NCBI GenBank assembly: GCA_963818855.1
Contig: CAWFUH010000004.1
Span: 62,001-126,000 of the forward strand
From: Bog-159 sp963818855
GTDB taxonomy: Bacteria > Acidobacteriota > Terriglobia > Bryobacterales > Bryobacteraceae
Direction of reading: 5' to 3'
DNA: 64,000 nucleotides
Shown: in pieces, positions 49,234 through 56,822 of the stretch
Numbering within the stretch: the stretch's first letter is position 1
Layout of the letters: the number at the start of each line of letters is the position of its first letter
Position numbers and translations under genes: made by a program
Notes under the pieces: model-generated
Told to the model about the DNA's origin: nothing
Databases searched by the model: none
What the model saw: only the letters and a program-made list of their open reading frames with translations

Positions 49234-51363
49234 TTAGTAGCCGTTGTCTTCCGGCAGCTGCGGCGGAATTTCAAACAGGCCCTGCGGGATGCCCGAGGGC
49301 AGGAACGTATTGGGGTCCGGCGCACTCTGTCCATCGGAGGCGAAGAACCCGGCCACCTGCTTCTGCGCCGCCAGTCCGATCAGTATCGCGTCCAGCCCCG
49401 GTATCTCCACCGTGGTGCCGGATATCCCGATGAACAGGGCCAGGAACGGATGCGGGTCTTGCGGTAGCTGCAAGCCATCGGCCAGCGCGAGATCGTGCCG
49501 GTACTCCCACGTTGTAGGATGGTTGGCGGCCTTGATCAGCCGCGTAGTCGCCATGTTCGGCATGGTCAGATCCAGGCGGGCGAGTTGGAACAGGATTCTC
49601 TTGAAGGGCACGCCAGGCAGCATGGAATCCGCCAGGTGCGGCGCGTAATACACGGGATCGCCAGCCGATTCCAACCATTCATAAAGCTCGAATCCATTTT
49701 GAATCTGTACCGCGCCCGGCACTTCGTTGACCAACACCGGATAATAGGGGAACGGATAGTTGTCGTTGAAGTCGGTTCCTTCGTTGAGCAGCGACGGGGT
49801 GCGCGCACCGAGTTCCGCCGCCCCCAACGAATGATATGCCTGGCTCCAGCGCACGATATCCTCCACCGAGCCCCCGCCGACGTTCAACACCGCGGCGCGC
49901 ACAGCCGGATCCATGGCCGAGAAGATAGTGCCATAGAGCGACCCCAGCGACTGACCTACATAGTAGATCTTGGTAGCGTCCAGGTCCGGCTTCCCATCGC
50001 CATCCAGATCCACGCCGCCCTGAATGGTGAGCACCAGTGCTCCCAGGTCGAGCGCGGTCTGGCGCAAGCAATCGCGCAATCCCACTTCGCCAGGGTTCAT
50101 CGCCAGGCAGCCTTCGTACGGGCCAATCTGCCCGTCGCCGTTGAGGTCTACACCGCGCCCGCCCGCGGTCAGGGTGGTGACGTTGCCGGACGGGTCCGTG
50201 ATAATCACCTGGCTCAGCGGACCGAATCCGTGCCCGACGGCGTTGATAGCAACGGTAGCGAAACCGGCCTGCGCCAATGTGGGCGCCACGATGGTGGGGC
50301 CGCCCCACTGGCTGTCGCCGAGGCCGTGGCCGAAGATCACGACCGGGTAGCCAGCCGCCGGTTTGGGCGACGAGGGCAGATAAACGTGGAAATAGATGTA
50401 GATAAACTCACCGGGCTGCGAGACTGGTTGGGCGCTGGGTTCCCATGGGATCACTTGCTGCGAGGTGAGAAAGTTGGGCGAGGCGAACGACCCAAACCCG
50501 ATCGCGCCGATGCCGGTGATCAGCGGGTTCGTGATGGGCAGCGCCACATCCACGAACTGCGGTGGATTCACGGCCACCTGTTCATGCAGCACCAGCGAAG
50601 CAATATTGGAAAACTGGATCAGCGTGGAAGGCTGGACCGGTGTGGCACGGGGGATCACAGTCGGCAATTGCGCGTAGGCCCCTTCCATCCAGGAGGTGAC
50701 GTTCATGGTCGTAAACACGGAGGCGCTTACGATGTTGGCCGGCGCGAACTGCGGGGCCAGGTTGCTCACCACCTGCGACAATTCGGTGCAATAGGCAGTC
50801 GCCGTACTGGAATTCGTACCAGGTTGCGCGCAGGCCGTATACCCGGGATCCGCCGTGACCGGATCGCCCGACAGATCGTGGATAACATCGAGCACGATGA
50901 TGGCATACTGGCGATGCTGGTCCAGGTTGCCGTCCGGCTTGCCGTAGAGCGTGTTGGTGGCGGGATCGTAAACCATCTGCGTGGTGTACAGCATCTGGCC
51001 GGTGAAGTTGATGCCGCTCTCTTCCTGAGTCAGGTTATCGAGCGCCACGTAATAAACGGCATGGTGGATGGAATTGACGTCCACCGGGCCCGAGAAATTC
51101 ACCGTAATGCGCGGCACGGTTTGGAAGCCGTCCAGTTGGTTGATCAGCTGCACGTCCTGGCAATCGCTGGGATTTGTAGTGCAATCGGGCATCGGCAGGT
51201 TGATCCGCGTGCCATTCTTCTGCGTGCTATCGGGAACGGTCAGGACGTCGGTGGGATAAGGGCCAACGGTGGGATCCTGCGGATTCCAGTTCACGGTCAC
51301 TCCGCTGGCTAGCAGCAGCGGAGCGCATACAGAAAATGTCAGAGCCAGGGCAACATGGCGCAT
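49234..51363 (-). CDS. Exported alpha/beta hydrolase with N-terminal Ig-like domain
   Basis: About 709 residues from ATG 51363 (an upstream ATG at 51381 is possible). Signal peptide HVALALTFSVCAPLLLA. An N-terminal Ig-like domain (PRITVNFSGPVDVNSIHHAV) resembles the N-domain of bacterial virulence-factor lipases. The hydrolase core has YPVVIFGHGLGDSQWGGPTI (oxyanion hole), KIYYVGQSLGSLYGTIFSAM (nucleophile Ser in GQSLG) and a C-terminal His region. Two Asp-rich calcium-type loops (DLNGDGQIGPYEG and DLDGDGKPDLD) lie between. It is probably a secreted lipase or esterase. It is 25 bases downstream of the MFS gene and may be co-transcribed. Confidence 0.75.
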   Translation of the reverse strand: MRHVALALTFSVCAPLLLASGVTVNWNPQDPTVGPYPTDVLTVPDSTQKNGTRINLPMPDCTTNPSDCQDVQLINQLDGFQTVPRITVNFSGPVDVNSIHHAVYYVALDNLTQEESGINFTGQMLYTTQMVYDPATNTLYGKPDGNLDQHRQYAIIVLDVIHDLSGDPVTADPGYTACAQPGTNSSTATAYCTELSQVVSNLAPQFAPANIVSASVFTTMNVTSWMEGAYAQLPTVIPRATPVQPSTLIQFSNIASLVLHEQVAVNPPQFVDVALPITNPLITGIGAIGFGSFASPNFLTSQQVIPWEPSAQPVSQPGEFIYIYFHVYLPSSPKPAAGYPVVIFGHGLGDSQWGGPTIVAPTLAQAGFATVAINAVGHGFGPLSQVIITDPSGNVTTLTAGGRGVDLNGDGQIGPYEGCLAMNPGEVGLRDCLRQTALDLGALVLTIQGGVDLDGDGKPDLDATKIYYVGQSLGSLYGTIFSAMDPAVRAAVLNVGGGSVEDIVRWSQAYHSLGAAELGARTPSLLNEGTDFNDNYPFPYYPVLVNEVPGAVQIQNGFELYEWLESAGDPVYYAPHLADSMLPGVPFKRILFQLARLDLTMPNMATTRLIKAANHPTTWEYRHDLALADGLQLPQDPHPFLALFIGISGTTVEIPGLDAILIGLAAQKQVAGFFASDGQSAPDPNTFLPSGIPQGLFEIPPQLPEDNGY

Positions 51364-51388
51364 GATCACAGCATACAACACGGCTTAA

Positions 51389-52723
51389 TTAGAGGTTCCT
51401 GGAAAGATTCGGCCGCAGGCTGCTGGCCCGCCCGATATCCAAGGGAATCACCGGATCGATTACGGTCCAACAAATCGCGCCTAAGCCGTAGATCAAAGCC
51501 GAACAGTAGAAAACCATATTCCAGGCATTGCCGCTAACCGTCAGGAGCATCCCGGTGACGGCGGGAGCCACGCTGCCGCCTAAATGTCCCAACATATTCA
51601 TGAATCCGGAAACTGTGCCGACGTGCTCGCCGCCGATATCCATGGCGGTGGTCCAGGAGATTGGGCCGCTGAACTCCGCGGCGAAGCTGGAAAGGCTCAT
51701 CGCCGCCATCGCCAATGCCGGATTGGGAACCCAGGCACAGACCAGCAACAGCGCTCCCGCTGCACCGTAACTGACGAAGCCTGACAGGCGCCGGGCGCGG
51801 GCTGTGTTATTCAATCGGGCGGACAGAAACGACAGCGCCCATCCGGCGAACAAGCTCCCCAGGCCAGCCGAAAACAACGGCAGGCCAGCCGCCAGCGAGC
51901 CGTGCCGGATATCGAGCCCGCGCGCCCGGTACAGATACAGTGGCAGCCAGGTGATATAGAAGTAGAACCCGTAGTAGTGGCAAAACCATTGGAACCCGAG
52001 CATCCATACACTGCGCGCGCGCACCAGCTTCGACCAGGCGACCGGCGCCTCTGCATGTGCGCTGGTGGTTGGCATCAGGGCTAGTTCGGCATCATTAACG
52101 GAGGGGTGGTCGCGCGGCCTGTCGCGGTACCAGCGCGAAAACAGCACACCCCACACAATGCCTAGTCCGCCGAACAACAGAAAGACCTGCCGCCAGGTGA
52201 AAAACCGATAGAGCGCGGCCATCAGCGCCGGTGTGATCGCGGCGCCCCAGCGCGCGGCGGCCGCCTTCACGCCCTCCGCCGAATTGCGCTCGCGCGGCGG
52301 CAGCCAGGTCCGGAAGACGCGCGCCAAGCCGGGAAAGCATCCCGATTCACCGGCGCCAAACAGCAGGCGCGTGGCCAGCAACGAGGTGAAGTTCCAGGCC
52401 CAGCCGGTGGCCGCCGTAAACAAGGACCACAACAGCACCACGCGCGTGAGCAACCGGCGCGCGCCAAAGCGGTCGCAGAGCCAGCCGCTGGGAATTTCGC
52501 AGGCGGCGTAAGTGAGACCGAAGGCCGCGAACACCAGCCCCATTTGCCAGGACGTCAGATGCAACTCGCGCTGCATGGCAGGGGCGGCTTGGCTGATGGC
52601 CGCCCGGTCCAGGAAAGAGAGAAAAGCGAGGGATGCGCCGAATACCACCACGCCGCGGCGCGCTTTACTGGGGTTGGCGCGCTGCGCGGGCGTTTTCCGC
52701 CCGACTATCGCGAGAGACGTCAC
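51389..52723 (-). CDS. MFS transporter, anion:cation symporter (hexuronate-type) family
   Basis: About 444 residues. GTG 52723 overlaps the creatininase-like stop by one base (TAGTG), so translation is coupled. Twelve TM helices are expected; the first (VVFGASLAFLSFLDRAAISQ) and the loop after TM2, CEIPSGWLCDRFGARRLLTR, carry the MFS signature. ATRLLFGAGESGCFPGLARV matches the ACS subfamily, which imports hexuronates, glucarate and similar organic anions with H+ or Na+. With the creatininase-like and ankyrin genes it forms the end of the putative uptake/degradation operon. Substrate not determined. Confidence 0.85.
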   Translation of the reverse strand: MTSLAIVGRKTPAQRANPSKARRGVVVFGASLAFLSFLDRAAISQAAPAMQRELHLTSWQMGLVFAAFGLTYAACEIPSGWLCDRFGARRLLTRVVLLWSLFTAATGWAWNFTSLLATRLLFGAGESGCFPGLARVFRTWLPPRERNSAEGVKAAAARWGAAITPALMAALYRFFTWRQVFLLFGGLGIVWGVLFSRWYRDRPRDHPSVNDAELALMPTTSAHAEAPVAWSKLVRARSVWMLGFQWFCHYYGFYFYITWLPLYLYRARGLDIRHGSLAAGLPLFSAGLGSLFAGWALSFLSARLNNTARARRLSGFVSYGAAGALLLVCAWVPNPALAMAAMSLSSFAAEFSGPISWTTAMDIGGEHVGTVSGFMNMLGHLGGSVAPAVTGMLLTVSGNAWNMVFYCSALIYGLGAICWTVIDPVIPLDIGRASSLRPNLSRNL

Positions 52724-53556
52724 TATTGCGTGCTCGCGGCGTTGGCAGCGCCCAACAGCTTGTGAATCTGCTCCACCGCGCATTGCACCTTAATGTCCAC
52801 GATGTGCTTCCCGATCTCCGCTGACGAGCGCCGCGCATCGCCGATGATTCCGTTGCCGATGCGCTTGGCATTCGGATCGGCGGGCTCGCCCGGCTTGCGC
52901 ACCGGATCGCCGACGGCCGTCGCCAATTGCTCCTTGCGCACCCAGGGCCGATCGCCTTCGAGATACAGCATCTCCGACGTGTCTTTGATGGACGCGTGCG
53001 CGCCCACGGGAAGGGCGTTGGCCTCCAGCCACTTGTTGATTTCGCTGCCGGCCTTCTCGTAGACATCCGGGCAGTAGACTACGCGAATGCCCTGCGCGGA
53101 GTACTTGGCGTCGAGTTTCTGGGCGACCTCCGCCAATTCCTTTTGCCCGCCGCCATGATCGCCCATCAATACGACGTTCTTGAAGCCGTTGGCGATCATC
53201 TGCTCGGCTACCTGCTCGTTCACTTCCGCGAACAGCGTCCCCGTGACGCCAATCGTGCCCGGCAACTCAGCACTCGCGCGATTCACGGAGAACGGCATCA
53301 CCGGCGCGGCGATGGCGTTGCCAAGCTGTTCGGCGATGGCGATGCCGATGGCGTGCGCCACAAAGGTGTGCGCGCCCGTAACACCCTGTGGCCCGCGCTG
53401 CTCGGTGCCGCCGTTAAAGACGAGCACCGTGGTTTTACCTTGCTCGTGGATGGCCCGCTTGAGTTCTGGCCAGGTCATCGTCTCGAAATCCGGCGACTGC
53501 GCGGCCGCGATGGCGCACCACAGAGCCGCTCCAAAAGCGAGTGTTAGAATTCGCAT
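52723..53556 (-). CDS. Exported creatininase-family hydrolase
   Basis: About 277 residues from ATG 53556, preceded by GAGAGGA; signal peptide ILTLAFGAALWCAIAAAQ. Creatininase/formamide-hydrolase features: MTWPELKRAIHEQGKTTVLV, FNGGTEQRGPQGVTGAHTFV (metal-binding region; Glu and His), KNVVLMGDHGGGQKELAEVA (metal-binding His in GDHGG). Family members open C-N bonds of creatinine and related amides, or act in coenzyme maturation. A signal peptide is atypical, since the classical enzymes are cytoplasmic. It lies between the ankyrin gene (eight bases upstream) and the MFS gene (1-base overlap). Substrate unknown. Confidence 0.82.
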   Translation of the reverse strand: MRILTLAFGAALWCAIAAAQSPDFETMTWPELKRAIHEQGKTTVLVFNGGTEQRGPQGVTGAHTFVAHAIGIAIAEQLGNAIAAPVMPFSVNRASAELPGTIGVTGTLFAEVNEQVAEQMIANGFKNVVLMGDHGGGQKELAEVAQKLDAKYSAQGIRVVYCPDVYEKAGSEINKWLEANALPVGAHASIKDTSEMLYLEGDRPWVRKEQLATAVGDPVRKPGEPADPNAKRIGNGIIGDARRSSAEIGKHIVDIKVQCAVEQIHKLLGAANAASTQ

Positions 53557-53564
53557 AGGTCCTC

Positions 53565-55244
53565 TCACGGTTGGATCGAACCAGGGGCTGCCTGGGCCGG
53601 GACTGCGGCCGGAGCCGGTTTGTCGGGCACGGGAGTGTCTGCGCCAGGCTTATTGGCTGCAGCCGGGCGACGCCGGATGATGCCGAGTATCTCTTCACCC
53701 TCCACGGCCGTGAGTGGAGGGGCGCCCAGTTGCACCAGCAGCGCCACTGTCTCCGGATGCTTCATCGGCACACTGCTGCGCAGCGATGGTCCGTTGGCCA
53801 TGTCGGTTACCGACCAGCCGCGGACCGTCCGGACATCCATCTTTGCGCCCTTCTCCACCAGCAGTTTGACCAATTCGTTATCGCCCCGATAGGCCGCCCC
53901 GGCCAACGCCGTGAAACCTTGCACATCTTTCGGTGTCGGATCCAGGCCCAGCTCCAGGCAATATTTCACGGCATCCAGGGCGGAAGTGGGCGCATTCTTC
54001 GAATAGTTCCCGTTCCAGCCCAACCCGGCTGCGACCATCAGCGGTGTGACTCCCTCGGTGGATGCGATCTTGGGATCGGCGCCTTTCTCGATCAGCAGAT
54101 GCATGGCGGGCACGTCGGTGGCCTGCGCCGCGCGCCAGAAAGGCGTCGAGCCGGCCGAACCGACCCACATCTGGTTATGGGAAGTGGGCCGGAACCATAG
54201 CAGGCGAATCAACCTGGCGTTGGGATCCGCGCCCCGATCAAGCAACGCCTTCATCAGCTCCAAGTATGTGATCCGCTCCTGATTCGTGATCGGATTCGCC
54301 GACCAGCCGAAGGGCGCCCATTGGGTGTCGATGACGGCGTAGAGTGCGGCGAGACCATCCATGGTGGCTATGTTGGGGTCCGCGCCATGGTCGAGCAGAT
54401 ACTTTGCCAGATCGTAGTGGCCGTTGCAGATGGCAATCACGATCGGGCTGCTCTGGTCGCCGGCGCTGACCTGGTTGACGTTGGCGCCACCTTCCACCAG
54501 CGCGCGAACGGCATCCATGTGGCCGTTCCGGGAGGCCAACAGCAGCGCCGTCATGCCGCCCATCACGCTGGCCGTGACGCGCCGTGCCATGGCCGCGGCC
54601 GTGGCTGGATCGAGTTGTGTGCCGGGTTTCACCTTCCGTTCCACGATGGGATTTCCGTCTTCGTCGAACTTGGGTTTTTCGAGCTTCACCACTTTAGTGG
54701 TTACGGCGGGATCGGCTTTGTGTTGCAGCAGGACCTGGATCGCCGCCGCGCGATTTTTCGCGGCTGCGAACATCAGCGCGGTCTGGCCGCGTGCCGATTC
54801 CGTGGCGTTTGTTTGCGCGCCGTGATCGAGCAGCGTGGCCACGGCTTCCGCGCTGCCGGAGGCGGCGGCAGCCATCAAAGGCGTCGCGCCATCGGTAGTG
54901 GCGGCGTTCGGGTCTGCTCCCGCTTGCAACAGAATCGCGAGCATGCCCGCGTTTCCGTTCGTGGCAGCCAGCGAGAGCGGTGTGACCGCGGCTACCCGAT
55001 TCGCCGCTTTCACGTTGGCACCTGCCGCGATTAGTAGCTTGGCCATTTCCAGATCGTCTTTTGCCGCCGCCCAATCGAGCGCCGTTATGCCATCGCCCTG
55101 CGCCGCGTTCACATCCGCGTGCTTCTTCAGCAGCGCACGCACCGACTCGCGGTCGCCTTGCATGGCCGCATCCGGCAATTGAGTGTCGCCACCCGCCGCG
55201 TACATCGCGGCGGCCAGAAATAAAGCGCAAATCAGAGTCTTCAT
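53565..55244 (-). CDS. Exported ankyrin-repeat protein
   Basis: About 559 residues starting at ATG 55244 with GAGAGGAG upstream and a signal peptide (KTLICALFLAAAMYAAGG); the frame extends 5' without similarity. Most of the chain is ankyrin repeats, about twelve units (GITALDWAAAKDDLEMAKLL; TPLSLAATNGNAGMLAILLQ; TALMFAAAKNRAAAIQVLLQ; GLAALYAVIDTQWAPFGWSA). A Pro/Ala-rich tail (ANKPGADTPVPDKPAPAAVP) ends the protein. It probably forms a periplasmic protein-binding scaffold. It sits upstream of the creatininase-like gene and downstream of the DUF1552 gene. Confidence 0.85.
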   Translation of the reverse strand: MKTLICALFLAAAMYAAGGDTQLPDAAMQGDRESVRALLKKHADVNAAQGDGITALDWAAAKDDLEMAKLLIAAGANVKAANRVAAVTPLSLAATNGNAGMLAILLQAGADPNAATTDGATPLMAAAASGSAEAVATLLDHGAQTNATESARGQTALMFAAAKNRAAAIQVLLQHKADPAVTTKVVKLEKPKFDEDGNPIVERKVKPGTQLDPATAAAMARRVTASVMGGMTALLLASRNGHMDAVRALVEGGANVNQVSAGDQSSPIVIAICNGHYDLAKYLLDHGADPNIATMDGLAALYAVIDTQWAPFGWSANPITNQERITYLELMKALLDRGADPNARLIRLLWFRPTSHNQMWVGSAGSTPFWRAAQATDVPAMHLLIEKGADPKIASTEGVTPLMVAAGLGWNGNYSKNAPTSALDAVKYCLELGLDPTPKDVQGFTALAGAAYRGDNELVKLLVEKGAKMDVRTVRGWSVTDMANGPSLRSSVPMKHPETVALLVQLGAPPLTAVEGEEILGIIRRRPAAANKPGADTPVPDKPAPAAVPAQAAPGSIQP

Positions 55245-55270
55245 ACGCTCCTCTCTACTCTTGTGGAACA

Positions 55271-55308
55271 GTCCCTCGGCCTGCGGCGGCCTGAGGGACC
55301 GCCGCAGG
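55271..55308 (-). terminator. Stable GC-rich hairpin after the DUF1552 gene
   Basis: CCTGCGGCGG (55280-55289) pairs with CCGCCGCAGG (55299-55308); GTCCCTC (55271-55277) also pairs with GAGGGAC (55293-55299), giving two alternative structures. It lies just past the DUF1552 stop (minus strand) and before the ankyrin gene, so it may terminate or attenuate the transcript. Confidence 0.5.
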
Positions 55309-55329
55309 CACGGTACCTGCCCCACATTG

Positions 55330-56703
55330 TCAGATCGCGATCTCTCCAGTACTATCTCCGATGTTCTCCACGGAGACCCCCAGTTTGTGCGCCAATGTGA
55401 GCAAAAGATTCGCCATGGGAGTGCCGTCCGCGCATCGCACGTGCAAATTTCCCTTGATCTGGCCGTTGGCATGGCCGGCCAGAAAGATGGGAAGCCGCTT
55501 GTGTTCGTGCACATGGGAGTCGCCCATGGGACTGCCATAGAGCACCACCGAATGATCCAGCAGGTTACCGTCTCCATCCGGCGTGTTCTTCAACTTATCC
55601 AGAAAGTAGGCGACCTTACTCACGTGATACTGGTTGAGCCGTGCAAATTCCGCAATCTTATCCGGGTTCTCTCCGTGATGTGATAACCCATGGAAGGGAC
55701 TCTTGACACCACTCTCCGGATAGACCCTGGAGCTTACATCGCGGCCCATTTTGAACGAGGAGATGCGCGTGACATCCGCCACGAACGCCAGCACCTGTAA
55801 GTCGAACATCAGCTTTACATGTTCTTCGAAAGAGTCCGGAACGCCGATGGGCGCGGCGGGTAAATCCCGCGCGTTTCCGCTCGAATTGTATTTCTCGACC
55901 TTCTGTATGCGTCGCTCGATCTCGCGCACGTCGTCCAGATAATCGCTCAGCCTGCGGCAGTCGCTCGAATCCAGCCCGGTCTTCAGGCGCGCGATTTCGT
56001 GCGTGATGGTATCAAGAATACTGCGGTCGGCTGCGCGCCGTGCGGCGCGCTCCACGTTGGTGCCGCCATCGCCGAACAATCGCTCGAAGGCCACCCGCGG
56101 GTCGATTTCCATCGGCAACGGCGTGGTCGGAGACGACCACGAAATGGTATTGGCATACACGCAGCTATAGCCATAGCCGCATGCGCCCGACAGCGACCCG
56201 ACGTCCTCGATGCAAAGCTGGATGGAGGGCAGCGGCGTATCTTGCCCACACTGCTGCGCGTATATCTGATCTAGAGACGTGCCCAGTAAGATGTCGGATC
56301 CCTCGGTCATCTTGGGATGCGCGGCCGTCAGGAAAACGGCGGACGAGCGGGTATGATCGGCGCCTTCCTCGTCCGGCGCCAGCGCCATCGCATTGTGCAG
56401 GTCCGTTCCTGTCACCACAGTCAGATACTCCCGGAACGGTTCCAGAGACTGCAGGGTCGGCGTGATCTCGAAATCCGCACCATCCTTCAGGGGAGACCAA
56501 TAGTGTTTCGCTCCGCCCGTCACGGTGCTGCCCGCCGCGCCATGTACCATCTCGAGAGCGGCGAGACGCGTACGGGAAACGGCCGCGGTCTTGCGTAAGG
56601 GAGTCTGTGCCGGAAGCATGGCATCCAGCAGTGGCAATCCCAAACCTACTCCGATGCCGCGAAGCAGTGCGCGCCGCGACAGATGCTTCTTCGTTATGAA
56701 CAT
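55330..56703 (-). CDS. DUF1552-family protein with Tat-like leader (copy 2)
   Basis: About 457 residues from ATG 56703, preceded by GGGGGAATAGG. The leader KKHLSRRALLRGIGVGLGLP carries a twin-arginine motif, so export by Tat is likely. Family sequence follows (PTLQSLEPFREYLTVVTGTD; ADHTRSSAVFLTAAHPKMTE; YAQQCGQDTPLPSIQLCIED), with a C-terminal VVLYGSPMGDSHVHEHKRLP containing conserved His/Glu. It pairs with the DUF1592 gene just upstream (56.8-59.2 kb). Compared with copy 1 at 16.8 kb, the sequence is clearly diverged but the gene order and leader type are the same. Function is unproven. Confidence 0.85.
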   Translation of the reverse strand: MFITKKHLSRRALLRGIGVGLGLPLLDAMLPAQTPLRKTAAVSRTRLAALEMVHGAAGSTVTGGAKHYWSPLKDGADFEITPTLQSLEPFREYLTVVTGTDLHNAMALAPDEEGADHTRSSAVFLTAAHPKMTEGSDILLGTSLDQIYAQQCGQDTPLPSIQLCIEDVGSLSGACGYGYSCVYANTISWSSPTTPLPMEIDPRVAFERLFGDGGTNVERAARRAADRSILDTITHEIARLKTGLDSSDCRRLSDYLDDVREIERRIQKVEKYNSSGNARDLPAAPIGVPDSFEEHVKLMFDLQVLAFVADVTRISSFKMGRDVSSRVYPESGVKSPFHGLSHHGENPDKIAEFARLNQYHVSKVAYFLDKLKNTPDGDGNLLDHSVVLYGSPMGDSHVHEHKRLPIFLAGHANGQIKGNLHVRCADGTPMANLLLTLAHKLGVSVENIGDSTGEIAI

Positions 56704-56723
56704 TCCTATTCCCCCCCTATAAG

Positions 56724-56793
56724 ACCGCTTCCTCACCGTCGCGGCTCGGTAGGCTCGCGGCCCGTTTCTGAGCCGTGCGCGTGAGCAAGCGGT
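56724..56793. repeat. Dispersed palindromic repeat, copy 2
   Basis: ACCGCTT (56724-56730) pairs with AAGCGGT (56787-56793), with CTCAC/GTGAG and CGGCTC/GAGCCG inside. The CCGTCGCGGCTCGG core matches the hairpin at 27667-27730. It lies between the DUF1552 and DUF1592 genes. Confidence 0.55.
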
Positions 56794-56822
56794 TGCCTGC
56801 CCTCCGCAACACTCTAGTGCAA

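Noticed and set aside
49495..51312. Plus-strand open frame of 605 codons
   Set aside because: Antisense to the exported hydrolase; arginine/histidine/glycine-rich without domain features.
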